64,000 bases of DNA from Castor canadensis. Taxonomy: Eukaryota > Chordata > Mammalia > Rodentia > Castoridae. Location: assembly GCF_047511655.1 (NCBI RefSeq), contig NC_133400.1:32380001-32444000 (forward strand), written 5' to 3'. Below, one piece after another: positions 32,461 through 44,021 of this stretch (positions within the stretch are counted from its first letter, which is position 1; each line of letters opens with the position of its first letter). The notes beneath the pieces were generated by a model that saw only the letters and a list, made by a program, of their open reading frames with translations, had not been told where the DNA came from and searched no databases. The translations under genes and the position numbers were made by a program.

Positions 32461-33574
32461 AATTGAAGAAGTTGGGAAAAGACTACTTTTGGATGGTAGG
32501 AGCTGCTAACTATTGTGGCTGTGTTTTAAAATCAATAGCAATAATAGTTGCCCAATTTCTGTTCCTATCAGCATGTCTGAGTTAGATTTCTTCACATCTT
32601 TGCCACTAGTTGGTATTTTAGAAGTCCTCTTAATTTATAAGGAATAACTGTAGGAGTTAGCTATCCTAATTCACAAATTTCAACTTCATTTTCAAAGTGT
32701 ATTTTGTATGTGATTAAAAAATACCTCCCCAAGTCCTCCATCCATTTCTGGGTCAAGCAAAGCATCTACATGCTTTTATGCAGTTAATGGGCACATTTTT
32801 TCTTGCTTTAATAATAGGCGTTCTTGTCTCTTTGGTCATTGGGATGATAGATCCTAGACAACTTAGCTCCCTATTTTTCAAAAGCTCTTGGACTCTACAC
32901 CACCAATTGTGTAATTAGGTATGAATATTGGCTTGCAAACTCTGATGTGTGGGAAATATGAAGTTACTCTTTCATAATCAAATTTAATTTTCTTGTTCAA
33001 CTTCCATTCTGACAGAGAAGGTGGGGAGTGAGACAGAATCTCGATCTGTTTAGGGTCTATTCTGCTCGTCATGCACTCTTCTCTGAGGTCTGTCTAATTT
33101 CTGGGATCCCTGTTCATGTTACAGCCTTCTGAAGGAGGGGTGTTGAGTCTTGGACCCTCAAATCCCATGGCTGGTGTTGGCTGAGAAGATTCCACCTGGC
33201 CTGGGTCACTGATCCACACTGCTGGGCTCTCCTTCACGTATGGAGGCCCAGCCTTTCCAGTGTTGATCTCCTTCAGCTATTTCTGCTCCTCATTTAAGGT
33301 CATGAGAAACAATTGATTGCTGTCTTCTACCACTTTGAAACCAAGTGTAACTTGCCCTTCATCAGGCAGATATTTCTTTTGTCCCTACATTGCTTTGGGC
33401 TGCAGCCATTCTCGCTTTAGGATACCTCTTTATTCCATAGGACAATTATTTTGACCATGTCTCTTGGCCTCTGTCATTTCTCAAACCTATTGGATTCACA
33501 TGGAGGAACAGGGGGCTACAATAAACTGTATCTCTTCATGCACTCTGAGTTCCAAACAAATTAAGAGGTGTAAA
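32461..33574. other. Unassigned sequence
   Basis: No gene or young repeat was recognised. Confidence 0.4.
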
Positions 33575-33960
33575 CAGATGAATATCATTCATGCATTTAT
33601 TCAAATAAGTATGTTTTGAACTCTTACTATGTGCCAACTCACATTAGAGAATGTGACTCTACTGTGATAAAAAATGAGCTCACACATTGTGGTGATTATC
33701 CTTTTTGTTTTTTTGGTGTGTGTCAATTTGGCTAAGCTAGAGTACCCAGTTTTCCAATCAAACACTAACCTAAATGTGGCTGTGAAGTTATTTTGTAGAA
33801 GTGGTTAACATCTATAATCACTTGACTTTATGTAAGGAAGACTATCCTCAATTACAGGAGTGTGCCTGATCCAATCAGTTGAAAGGCCTTAAATGCAAAA
33901 TTGAGATTTCCCTGAGGAAAGTTGTTTCCAGTAGATAACCAGGAAGATAACATTAGACAA
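33575..33960. repeat. Ancient interspersed repeat(s)
   Basis: 'gaactcttactatgtgccaactcac' resembles antisense L2-type wording. 'gtgtcaatttggctaagctag...tgtgcctgatccaatcagttgaaaggcctt' resembles another old mammalian repeat. Families were not assigned. Confidence 0.4.
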
Positions 33961-34880
33961 CAAAAGGAAGAAGAGAAGAAGAGTGACAATATGCATTTCC
34001 AGTTTCTTCTCCTAACCATCCCTCATCTGGGGCTTGGTGACAGAGAGGTGGAGAGTGTTATTCAAAAGTAGATGCTTTCTTGAAAGAATAGATCTCACTA
34101 GATGAGCAGATAAAGCAAATGAGGAGTAGGGAAGAATCAAACATTACAAAAAACAGCAAAGTGGCAGAAATTATTATATACCGTTTCAATAACAACTCTG
34201 AATGTGAATGGTCTTAATTCTCTAATTAAAAGACACAGATTAGTGGATTGGATTAAAAAACAAGATCCAACCATTTGTTGCTTGTAAGAAATGCACTTCA
34301 CCGGCAAAGATAAACACAGGCTTAAAGTGAAAGAATGGAAAAAAATTTCCTAAGTAAATGGAGCAAGCAAGAATAGCAATGCTCATGTCAGACAAAAGAG
34401 ACATCAAACCAAAATTAGTCAAAAGAGGCAAAAGTCACTTTATACTGACAAAGAGAACAATCCACCTAGAGTATATAACAATTATAAATGAACATTAGCA
34501 CACAAAATTTCATAAAACAAATACTACTGTACATAAAAGCACAAATACAGCCCAACACAATAACACTGGATGACTTCAATACCCCACTCTCACCAATAGA
34601 TAGATCATCCGGACCTCACCCACCAAAAAAAATCAACAAGGAAACTTCAGAATTAAATGACATTATAGATCAATGGACTTAACAGATAGCTACAGAATAT
34701 TTCATACAATAGCTACAGAATACACATTCTTCTCAGTAGCTCATGGAACTTTCTCCAAAATGTGTTATGTTGTAGAACATAAAGAAAGTCTTACAAATAC
34801 AAGAAAATTGAAACAAATTCCTGTATTTTGTCAGATCACATGGAATAAAACTAGATAGAACTCAACAGCAAGAAGACTAG

Positions 34881-35064
34881 AGTGGCTTAAGTGGTAGAGC
34901 ACCTGCTTTGCAAGCATGAAGCCCTGAGTTTAAACTCTAGTCCTTAGGTGGTAGAGTGGCTCAAGTGGTAGACTGCCTGCCTCTCAAGCATGAGACCCTG
35001 AGTTCAAATCCCAGTACCACCAAAAGAAACAAAACAAAACAAAACCCTAGTCCTGAAAAAAAAG
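34881..35064 (+). mobile_element. ID-like SINE 1 in L1-D, itself split by SINE 2
   Basis: The head 'agtggcttaagtggtagagcacctg...gccctgagtttaaactctagtcct' (34881-34944) and tail 'ctagtcctgaaaaaaaa' (35047-35064) belong to one tRNA-derived unit. 'caacagcaaga.gactag'-type repeats at 34863-34880 and 35065-35083 are its target-site duplication in L1-D. Confidence 0.75.
34945..35046 (+). mobile_element. ID-like SINE 2 nested in SINE 1
   Basis: A complete tRNA-derived unit: A-box 'gtggctcaagtggtag', B-box 'gagttcaaatccc', then an A-rich tail with AAAAC repeats. It is flanked by 'ctagtcct' at 34937-34944 and 35047-35054. Confidence 0.8.
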
Positions 35065-35562
35065 CAACAGCAAGAGAAACTAGAGAAAATATTCAAATAT
35101 ATGGGAATGGAACAATTCGTTTTTGAATGATGAGCAGATCATTGAAGAAATAAGGGGAGAAACAAAAAAAAAATTCCTAGAACCAAATGAGAACAAAAAC
35201 AAGGCAGTGCTATGAGTGCCTAAATTAAAAAGTCAGAGAGATGGCAAATAACTAACTTAATGATGCTTTCCAAGCTCTTAGATAAAGAATGAGCCAAATC
35301 CAAGAGTAGATGGAAAGGAATGATAAAGATCAGAGCAGACATTAATGGAATGGAGATTAGAAGAACAATACAAAAAATAAATGAAATAAACAGTTGATTC
35401 TTTGAAAATATAAACAAGATTGACACAAAGCCTTAGCTAAACTAACCAAAAGAAAGAAGGAGAAAACTCAAATGAACAAAATTAGAGATAAGAAAGGGAA
35501 CATTATAGCAAATACTAGTGAAATTCAGAGGATCACTAAGTAATTCTCTGAAAACCTGTATT

Positions 35563-37698
35563 GTTATTAATTGTTTTCATTTTTATTTATTTTTTATTAT
35601 ATTTGTTGTTGTACTGGGGGAACATTGTGACCTTTACAAAAGTTCTTACAAAATATCATAGTTGAATTTACCTCCTACATCATTCTCATTAAACCCCTTT
35701 TCCCCTCCATTACTGGAGTAGTTTCAACAGGTCTCATTGTTCCATTTTCATACATGAGCATATAATATTTCTACCACATTCACCCTCCTACACCTTTCCC
35801 TTATATCCTCCCCCTCCCACTGGTACCAACCCCTTGACAGGACATGTTTTTCCTTCCTGTTCTCTGTTTGTGAAAAAAGATATTTTTGTTTTTTAAAGAT
35901 AGCTATACAGGGAGTTTCCTTGTGACATTTCCATGTATATATGTATTATAACATGAATTGGTTCATTACCTCTATTTTTCTCTTTCTTTCTTAGTCCCCT
36001 TCTTATGGTGATTTCAACAGGTTTAAAAATTCTATATTCATTCTCATATAGAAACTACATCACCCCTATTCACCTTCTTAACCTTAACTTCCTTCTTTTA
36101 CCCTCCTACCTTTAGTGACCTCCCCTTAGTATAACCTATTTTTCATAATACTGCTTGTATTTGTATTCTGTCTATCTCTTACATATGAGAGAAAACCTGT
36201 GGACTTTGTCTTTCTGAGAGTGGATAACTTCACTTAACATGATGTCCTGAAACTGCATTCATTTACTTTCAAACCACATGATTTCATTCTTCTTTATGGC
36301 TGAGTAAAATCCATTCATCAGTTGTAGGGCATCTGGATAATTTCTATAACTTGGCTATTGTGAACAGTGCTGTAATAAACACTGGTGTTCAGGTGTCTCT
36401 ATTGTACATTCCTTCAGGTATATCCCTAGGAATAGTATTGCTGGATCATATGGCAGTTTTATTTTTAGTTTTTTGAGGAGCCTCCATACTGTTTCCATAG
36501 TGGTTGTACTAATTTACATTCCCACCAACAGTGTATGAGGGTTCATTTTTTCCCCACATCCTCGCCAACATTTTTGGGTTTTTTTTGGCAGTACTGGGGC
36601 TTGATCTTAGGGCCTACCCCTTGAGCCATTCTACCAGCTTCTCCCCCTTTTTTGGTGATGGGTGTTTTCAAGATAGGGTCTCACAAACTATTTGCCTGGG
36701 ATGCTTCGAACCCCAGTCCTCCTGATCTCTGCTTTCTGAGTCACAGGATTACAGGCATGAGCAACTGGCACCTGTCTGTTGTTTGTTCTTCATGATAGCC
36801 ATTCTAACAGGAGTGAGGTAGAATCTTAACATGGTTTTGATTTACATTTCCTTTATGGCCAGGGTTGTCAAGCATTTCTGCATGTGTTTTTTAGCCATTT
36901 GGACTTCTTCCTTTGAAAAACCTCTGTTTAGGGTCATTTGCCCATTTCTTCATTGGGTCATTGATTTTGAGGGAGTTTAGTTTTTTGAGCTCCCTATATA
37001 TTCTGGTTATTAATCCCTTCTCAGATGTATAGCTGGCAAAGATTTTCTCCCTTTCTGTGGGCTGCCTCTTTAGTCTGGTGACCATTTCTTTTGTTGTACA
37101 GAAGCTTTTTGGTTTCATGTAGTCCCATTTGTCAATCCTTCCTCTTAGTTTCTGAGTCATTTGAGTTCTATTTTGGAAGTTATTACCTATATGTCTATAA
37201 GTTCCAGTGTATTTCCTGTTCTTTCCTGCACTAACTTCAAAGTTTCAGGTCTTATATTAAGGTCCTTAATCTACTTTGAATTGATAACTTGTACAGCGTG
37301 AAAGCTATGGATCCAGTTTCAGTTTTCTGCAGGCAGATATTCAGACTTCCAAGAAACATTTGTCGAAGAGGCTATCTTTTCTCCATTGTATGTTTTGAGA
37401 ACTTTTGTCAAAAATCAGGTGGATGTAGCTGAGTGGATTCATATTTGGGTCTTCTCTTCTGTTCCACTGGTCTTCTTGTCCATTCTTGTGCCAGTACCAA
37501 GTTGCTGTGACTCTAGTATAGTTTGAAGTTGGGTTCCAGTGTTACTCTTTTTTTTGCTCAATATTGCCTTGGCTATTCACGGTCTTTTCTGCTGCTAAAT
37601 GAACTTTAGGATTGATTTTTCAATCTCTGTGATAAATGTCATTGGAAGTTTGATAGGGTTGCGTTGAACATGTACAGTGCTTTTGGTAGTAGAGCCAT
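35563..37698 (-). mobile_element. L1-E: 5'-truncated LINE-1 inserted in L1-D
   Basis: An A-rich tail and AATAAA on the minus strand at the left, then an older-type 3' UTR ('ttacaaaagttcttaca'), then ORF2 C-terminal half remnants (for example minus frame 37160-36891 with KLNSLK and ...FKGRSPNG). Flanked by 'tgaaaacctgtatt' at 35549-35562 and the same with one mismatch at 37699-37712. It contains a B1-ID SINE. Confidence 0.9.
36576..36778 (-). mobile_element. B1+ID dimeric SINE in L1-E
   Basis: T-rich start, then an ID-like unit ('ggcagtactggggcttgatcttagggcc...ccccttgagcc'), then a B1-like unit ('caagatagggtctcacaaactatttgcctggg...acaggcatgagcaactggcacc'). It is the third level of nesting at this site: SINE in L1-E in L1-D. 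Confidence 0.9.
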
Positions 37699-40025
37699 TG
37701 AAAACCTATATTCCAATAAACTGGAAAATCTAGAAGAAATGAACAAATTTCTAGATGCCTATTACCTACCAAAACTGAACCAAAAAATGATATAATCCAC
37801 ATAACCAGATATGATAAACAAGGAATTTGAAGCAGTAATAAAGAGTCTGCCAACAAAGAAAAGTTCAGGACCAAATGGAATCATTGCTAAATTCTATCAG
37901 CTCTTTAAGGAAGAATTAACATCAATGCTCCTCAAATTATTCCGTAAAACAGAAAGGGAAAGAAGCTACCAAACTGTGAAGCTCAGTATTATTTGATATC
38001 AAAACATGATAAAGCACACAACAAAAAAGAAAATTTAGACCAATATCCCTGATGAATATAGGTGCAAAAATTCTCAATAAAATACTCACAAACCAAATTA
38101 AAGAACACACCAAAAAAGGTCATACGCCATGATCAAGTTGGTTTCATTCAAAGAATGCAAGGATGTTCAACATACACAAATCAATAAATGTAACACATCA
38201 CATAAACAGAATCAAAGGAAAAAAATCACATGAGCATCTCAATAGATCATTCAACATCCCTTCATGATAAAAGCTCTGAAGAAAGTAGGACTAGAAGGAA
38301 CATACTTCATCATAATAAAGGCTAAATACAATAAACCTAAGCCAATATCATAGCTAATAGGAAAAAGCAAATCATTTCCTCTAAAATTAAGAATAAGAGA
38401 AAGATGTCCACTTTTCCACTATTGTTCAATACAGTGATGAATTCTTAGCTGGAGCAATAAGGCAAGAGAAAGACATAAAAGGGAAAGAAGAAATAGGAAA
38501 GGAAGAAGTCAAATTATCCCTATTTGCAGATGACATGATCATATACTTAAAAGACCCTAAAGGTTCCACCAAAAAACTCTTAGATTTGATAAGCACTTCT
38601 GGAAAAATAGCAGAATACAAGAACAATATACAAAACCTAGTAGATTTTCTATATACCAACAATAAAAAGGCTGAGAAAGAAATCAGGAAAACAATTCCAT
38701 TCATAGTAGACTAAAATACCTAAGAATACCCTTAACTAAGAAGGTGAAAGACTTCTACAACAAGAACTATTAAACTTTGAAGAAAGAGATCGAAGAAGAC
38801 ACTAGATGATGGAAAGATCTCCCATGTTCATGGATCAGCAGAAAATGGCTATATTACTAAAAGCAATCCACAAATTCAATGCAACCCTATCAAAATTCCA
38901 ATGTCATTCTTCACAGAAATAGATAAATGAATCCTAAAATTCATATAGAAGCATAAAAGACCCTGTATAGCCAAAGCAATCTGAGCAAAAAAGAGTAATG
39001 CTGGAATGTATCACAATACTTGACTTTAAATTGTACTACAGAGCTATAGTAACAAAAACAGCTGGTTATTTGCTTAAAAACAGATGTGAAGACCAATGGA
39101 AAAAAATAGAAGACCCAGAAATAACTCACACAATTATAGCCATTTGATTTTTGAGAAAGTAGCTAAAAGCATAAGTTGAAGAAAAGACAGCCATTTGAAC
39201 AAATATCCACATGTAGATTGAAACTAGACTCTGATCCCTGCTGTATGAAAATTAATTGAAAATGGATCAAAGATCTTAAGATAAGACCTGAAACTTTGAA
39301 ACTACTAGAGGAAAACCTTGGGAAAATGCTTGAAGATATGGGCACAGGTAACAACTTTTTGACTAGGACTCTAGTTGCTCAGGTAATGAGAGCAAGAATT
39401 GACAAACGAAATTGTATCAAATTAAAAAGCTTCTGCACATCACAGGAAACAATTACCAGAATCATGAGACAACCTACAGAATAGGAGGAAATTTTTGTCA
39501 GATATCTTTTGGATAAAGGGTTAATATCCAGATTATATAAAGAGCTAAAAAAAATTAAACACTAAAAGAAAACAATCCAATTAATAAATGGGCAAATGAA
39601 TTGAATAGACTGTTCCCAAAAGAAGAAGTACAAATGGCTACAAAATACATGAAGAAATGTTCAACATCCTTAACTATAAAAGAAATGCAGATCAAAACAA
39701 CATTAGATTCTAGTCAGAATGACCACTATCAAGAAAACAAACAACAAATGCTGGTGAAGTTGAAGGGAAAGAGGAACCCTCATACACTGTTGGTGAGAGT
39801 GTAAATTAGTACAGCCATGATGGAAATAAGTATGATGTTTTCTTCAGAAGCTAAAAATAGAAATATTCTGGTTAACCACTCTTAAGCATAAATCTGAATG
39901 AATGTACATCAGTATAAAATAGACACCTGCACACACTGTTTATAGCAGCACTATTCATAATAGTCAAACTGTGGAATCAGTCTAGGTGTTCATCAAAAAA
40001 TTGATGGGTAATGAATATGTGGTAT

Positions 40026-40121
40026 GTATATATATATTCTCAAATATAAATAAATAAATAAACATATATATACGTATATATATACGTATATATACGTATA
40101 TATATACGTATATATATATAC
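40026..40121. repeat. (TA)n microsatellite with TACGTA repeats
   Basis: TA-rich array with four 'tacgta' palindromes at 8-12 bp spacing. It lies in the ORF2 end of L1-D and is largely self-complementary. Confidence 0.95.
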
Positions 40122-40546
40122 ATTCAGCTGTAAAGAGTAATGAAATTATTTCATTTGCAGGAAGATGGAGGCAACTGGAGGTCATCATGTTAAACAAAAT
40201 AAGCAGACATAGAAAGACAAATATAAGTTGTTCTCTCTCATATGTGGAATCTAGACCTAAAAAAAGAATGAGACGAGTGTGAAATAGGGACTGTTGGTGG
40301 TGTGTGTGGGATGGGAGTGAGCAAGAGGAGAGGGTGAGGGAGGGTAAATACAATTGAAGTACAATAAAGTAGCATATACTGCATGAAAATAGAAAAAGGA
40401 AATCCATTAAAATTGTTTAAAGAGGGAGACAGGAGGAATAACAAAGACTGACAGAGGGGTAACTATGACCATAGCACATCATATACATCTATGGAGATTT
40501 CATAATGAGGCTCCTTTGTACAATTAATATGCACTAATAAAAAAGA

Positions 40547-41043
40547 AGGTCATTTCTCATGGAAGAAAATGCGTGAGTCTTCTTTCACTCCTTTAAACAC
40601 TTGATAAAAAACAGATGATCAAGAGCTGTGAGAGAAAATTTAACTTTACACATTCAAATTACAAAGAATGGCAGTATTAGCTCGGCCCTCTTTTACCCAC
40701 TGAAGTTCTACTGTTTATATTATTGCCCTTGAGCTAAATGCTCACTGCAGGTGCTAAATTTGGGAGTTTTTCTTCCTTTGCTCTATTGTATTTTACTTAG
40801 AATGTCATCTATCATATTATAGTCCAATAAAATGACAGTTGTCATTCAAACTTTCAAATAATTGTTTAATTTAGATAAAGACATCATACTACAAATATTT
40901 GTTCAGTGAATTTTAATTCAAACCCAATCTAGTTTTCCTGCTGATTATAGGAAATTATATGTTATAGAGTTCAGAGTCATAGCCATATGTTTTTGTCCTT
41001 AGGTCTACATTGCTTCTAAATGTCATGCATCAGAACGGCGACT
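40547..41043. other. Unassigned AT-rich sequence
   Basis: Nothing recognisable. Confidence 0.4.
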
Positions 41044-41059
41044 AAAAACAAGCTCTAGA

Positions 41060-41465
41060 CAGATATCTTAAAAGCAACTGAGGCCAATAGGAAAAGGGGA
41101 CCAGGAACTAGAGAAAAGGTTAGATAAAAAAAAATTAACCTAGAAGGTAACACACACACATAGGAAATTAATGTGAGTCAACTCCCTGTATAGCTATCCT
41201 TATCTCAACTAGCAAAAACCCTTGTTCCTTCCTATTATTGCTTATACTCTCTCTTCAACAAAATTAGAGATAAGGGCAAAATAGTTTCTGCTGGGTATTG
41301 AGGGGGTGGGGGGAAGAGAGGAAGGGGGCGGAGTGGGTGATAGGGGAGAGGGAGGGGGCAGAGTGGGTGAGAAGGGAGGGGGTGGGGGCAGGGGGGAAGA
41401 AATGACCCAAGCATTGTATGCACATATTAATAATAAAACAATTAAAAAAAAACCCCAAAAAATCA
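41060..41465 (+). mobile_element. L1-H: young LINE-1 3' UTR fragment
   Basis: About 400 bp of L1-A-type 3' UTR in plus orientation: 'ctgaggccaataggaaaaggggaccaggaac', the G-rich tract (41303-41396), 'catattaataataaaacaattaaaaaaaaa'. Exact 16-bp duplications 'aaaaacaagctctaga' lie at 41044-41059 and 41466-41481. The extreme 5' truncation leaves no ORF2. Confidence 0.95.
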
Positions 41466-41470
41466 AAAAA

Positions 41471-41670
41471 CAAGCTCTAGAGTCAGAGAGAGCTGATTTT
41501 AAATCTGAGGTTTGTCTTCTATTCATTGTGGGTACCTGGGTGAATTATTCTGTCTAAGCTTTGTTTTCTACATCTGTGAAATGAGCATAATAATTTTACT
41601 TTGTCTAGAGGAGGATTGTGGGTAATAAATGGAGTAATATATGCAAAGGACTTAGTGGACATTTGAGTAA
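41471..41670 (+). mobile_element. MIR-like SINE remnant next to L1-H
   Basis: 'ctagagtcagagagagctgattttaaatctgagg', 'ctacatctgtgaaatgagcataataattttac', 'gtaataaatggagtaatatatgcaaagg' follows MIR order. L1-H landed at its 5' edge. Confidence 0.7.
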
Positions 41671-42004
41671 AGTTGACACTTGGAATTGTGTGTTTTATTT
41701 ATTATCTTCCATTTTTTCCTCTGAAGCCCCTCTAAAACGATGCTTTTAGAAAGATAAGTGACTTTTTGAAAAATGTATGAATAAGAGAGAATACAGAGGC
41801 AAGACATTTTGGGAGCCACTAACAGGTAAATAGAATGGTAAGACACTCAGCACCCTTGGAAAAAACAGAATACTAAGCCTGCAGTGTGAATTCAACCTGA
41901 TTCAAACCACAGATCCTAAGGTTTTGGATTTGGCAACACAAAATAAAGTAAAGTAGTAGAGCCCAAGAGGATTACTTGGGTCTGCTTAAGAACAGTTTGA
42001 AAGC
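41671..42004. other. Unassigned sequence
   Basis: No features were recognised. Confidence 0.4.
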
Positions 42005-42140
42005 TAGCATGGTCCCAGTCCTCGGGAGGCAGAGGCAGGAGAACTGTGAGTTTGAGGCTATTCTGGAGTACAGAGCAAGTTCCAGGCCAGGCTGAGCTAC
42101 ATTGTGAGGTACTATCTAAAAAATCCAGACCAGACTAAAG
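42005..42140 (+). mobile_element. B1-type SINE
   Basis: 'agctagcatggtcccagtcctcgggaggcagaggcaggagaactgtgagtttgagg' and 'aggccaggctgagctacattgtgaggtactatct' are B1 landmarks, followed by an A-rich tail to about 42180. It is fairly diverged. Confidence 0.75.
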
Positions 42141-42180
42141 TAAACCAAAGCAAACCAAGCCAATCAGACAAAAAGTTTGA

Positions 42181-42678
42181 GATTAAAATCTTCTTCTGCC
42201 TTGGTTCACAGCTGGACAACAGCCCTTCGTCATCTCAACAAAGGCCAGGAACTCACTGTTTGGAGAGGTGAAAGCAGGGGGTTATCTGGAGTGCAGCATG
42301 TCAGTCATTCTTGAAGGTGAAGTCATTCACCTTCAAGCATAACTTACAGCATGAATGTATATCCCTCATTCAGTCACTGAAGTGACTTTCAGACCTTTGT
42401 CCTTAGGAAATCTAGGAGATGAGTCTTCTCTGGGGAATCTAGTCTGGTTCTTGGATGTCTTGCAAGGGAACATCCCAGGGGTGAAGTTGACAGTATGTGC
42501 CATGCAGAGCTTTTGCTTTGTTTTTTCCCCCTCCTTTTACACTTACATCCAGCAAACAACTGGATCAACAGATTTAAGAGAAAGTTTAAACAGTGACGGA
42601 AATAAAGATCAACAACAACAAAAGCCCAATCTGGTAAAAAATGAAAACCATGCAAGGAAAAAAAAAAGACCCATTAGA
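42181..42678. other. Unassigned sequence
   Basis: No recognisable gene. The 156-codon plus frame starting at 42355 ends inside a B1 SINE and L1-F and is a chance fusion. Confidence 0.4.
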
Positions 42679-42773
42679 GTGGGCATGGTGGCACATACTT
42701 GTAATCCTAGCACTTGGGAGGCTGAAACAGGGGGATCTCAAGTTAGCTGGGGCTGCATAGTGGACTCTGTCTC
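42679..42773 (+). mobile_element. B1-type SINE abutting L1-F
   Basis: 'agtgggcatggtggcacatacttgtaatcctagcacttgggaggct...gggg' to 'ggactctgtctca'. It lacks its own A tail and passes directly into L1-F ORF2 sequence, so it either lost the tail or is adjacent by deletion. Confidence 0.8.
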
Positions 42774-43134
42774 AGATGACATGATTCTATGCTTAAGAGG
42801 CCATGAAGAGTCCATAACCTCTTAGACATGATAAACACTTTCGGCAAAGTAGTGGGATACAAAACCAATTTACAAAAACCAGTAGCTTTTCTAGATACCA
42901 ACAACAGATGTTCAAGAAATCAGGAAAACAATCACATTCCCAGTAGTCTCAAAAGAAAAAATACCCAATAATAAACCTAACTAAGGAAGTAAAAGACCTC
43001 TACAATGAAACTATAAAAGATTAAAGAGAGAAATTGAAGAAGACACTAGATGATGGAATGACCTCCCAGGATCATGGGTCAGCAGAATTAATGTTATGAA
43101 GATGGCTATACTACTAACAGCAATCTACAGATTC

Positions 43135-43554
43135 TTTTTTCTTTTCTTTCCTTCTTATTACTTTTTATTGCTGTGCTGGGGGTACATTGTGATGTTTACA
43201 AAAGTTCTTACACTCTATCAAGTACATAATACTTGAATTCACCCCCTCTATTTTTCTCCTTTATCTACCCTCCCTCCATTCCTAGAATGGTTTCAACAGG
43301 TCATATTTTAATCTCATTGAATTTCTGTGCTGTTTTCTATTTGAATTTATGTTCAACCTTTTTTCTTTTTATGTTTCATCTTATTTGTCTTCTTTCTCAA
43401 GTATAGGTTCTTTCTCAAGTTAGGTTATTGGTTTACATTTTTCTTATGTTTGAAAGACGTATTTTAATGCTACAAATTTCCCTGTATGTATTGATTTATC
43501 TTGCAATTATGAATTTTGATATGTTGTATTTGCATCTTCATTTAGTTCACAGTA
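43135..43554 (-). other. Extra 3' segment of L1-G (possible 3' transduction)
   Basis: It lies between the canonical L1-G 3' end (AATAAA plus short A-run at 43555-43570) and the insertion boundary. The outer 180 bp resembles the 3' end of the L1-E type ('gctgggggtacattgtgatgtttacaaaagttcttac'). The inner part resembles a decayed ORF2 piece ('tgaaagacgtattttaatgctacaaatttccc'). Enclosure within the single duplication suggests it travelled with L1-G. Confidence 0.6.
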
Positions 43555-44021
43555 TTTTTTAAAAATTCATTTATTCACATGTGCATACATTGTTTGGGTC
43601 ATTTCTCCCCCCTGCCTCCAGCCTCCACTCTCTCCCCACATTACCTCCTTGCTTCCAGGCAGAACCTGTTCTGCCCTTATCTCTAATTTTGTTGAAGAGA
43701 AGACATAAGCCTAATAAGAAAGACAAAGCGTTTTTGCTAGTTGAGTTAAGGATAGCTATACAGAGAGATTCCTAGCATTACTTCCATGTACAAATGTGTT
43801 ACAACCCAAGTTAATTCATCTCTAACTGATCTTTACACTGGTTTCTGATCCCCTTCTCATGTTGACCTCTGTCGCTTTAAAGTTTCTATTTTAGTTCTCT
43901 GGAGTGGGGACATCAAAGGCTTTCATGTTTTGGGTTTTCTATCTATCCCCATACTTTCCGTATGTGTGGTCCCGTTGTCATGTGATCCAAGTCCAACCAC
44001 ATTGCTGCATTTGCCCTAGAT

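Larger units (their letters stand above)
34075..40546 (+). mobile_element. L1-D: old plus-strand LINE-1, split by later insertions
   Basis: Starts in what looks like the end of ORF1, then ORF2 from about 34162 (the codon in place of ATG is GTG, followed by 'gcagaaattattat' and 'ctgaatgtgaatggtctt'). It continues to 35562, resumes at 37699, and ends with a 3' UTR and 'gcactaataaaaaag' at 40546. ORF2 has many stops and frameshifts. Insertions inside it: a nested SINE pair (34881-35064) and L1-E (35563-37698). An AT microsatellite lies near the ORF2 end. It is a dead element. Confidence 0.9.

Noticed and set aside
34945-35046. Functional tRNA gene
   Set aside because: The A- and B-boxes are those of an ID-like SINE. 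The unit has an A-rich tail and a target-site duplication and no full cloverleaf.
42355-42825. 156-codon plus-strand frame
   Set aside because: It runs from unassigned DNA through a B1 SINE into L1-F, a fusion of unrelated repeats.
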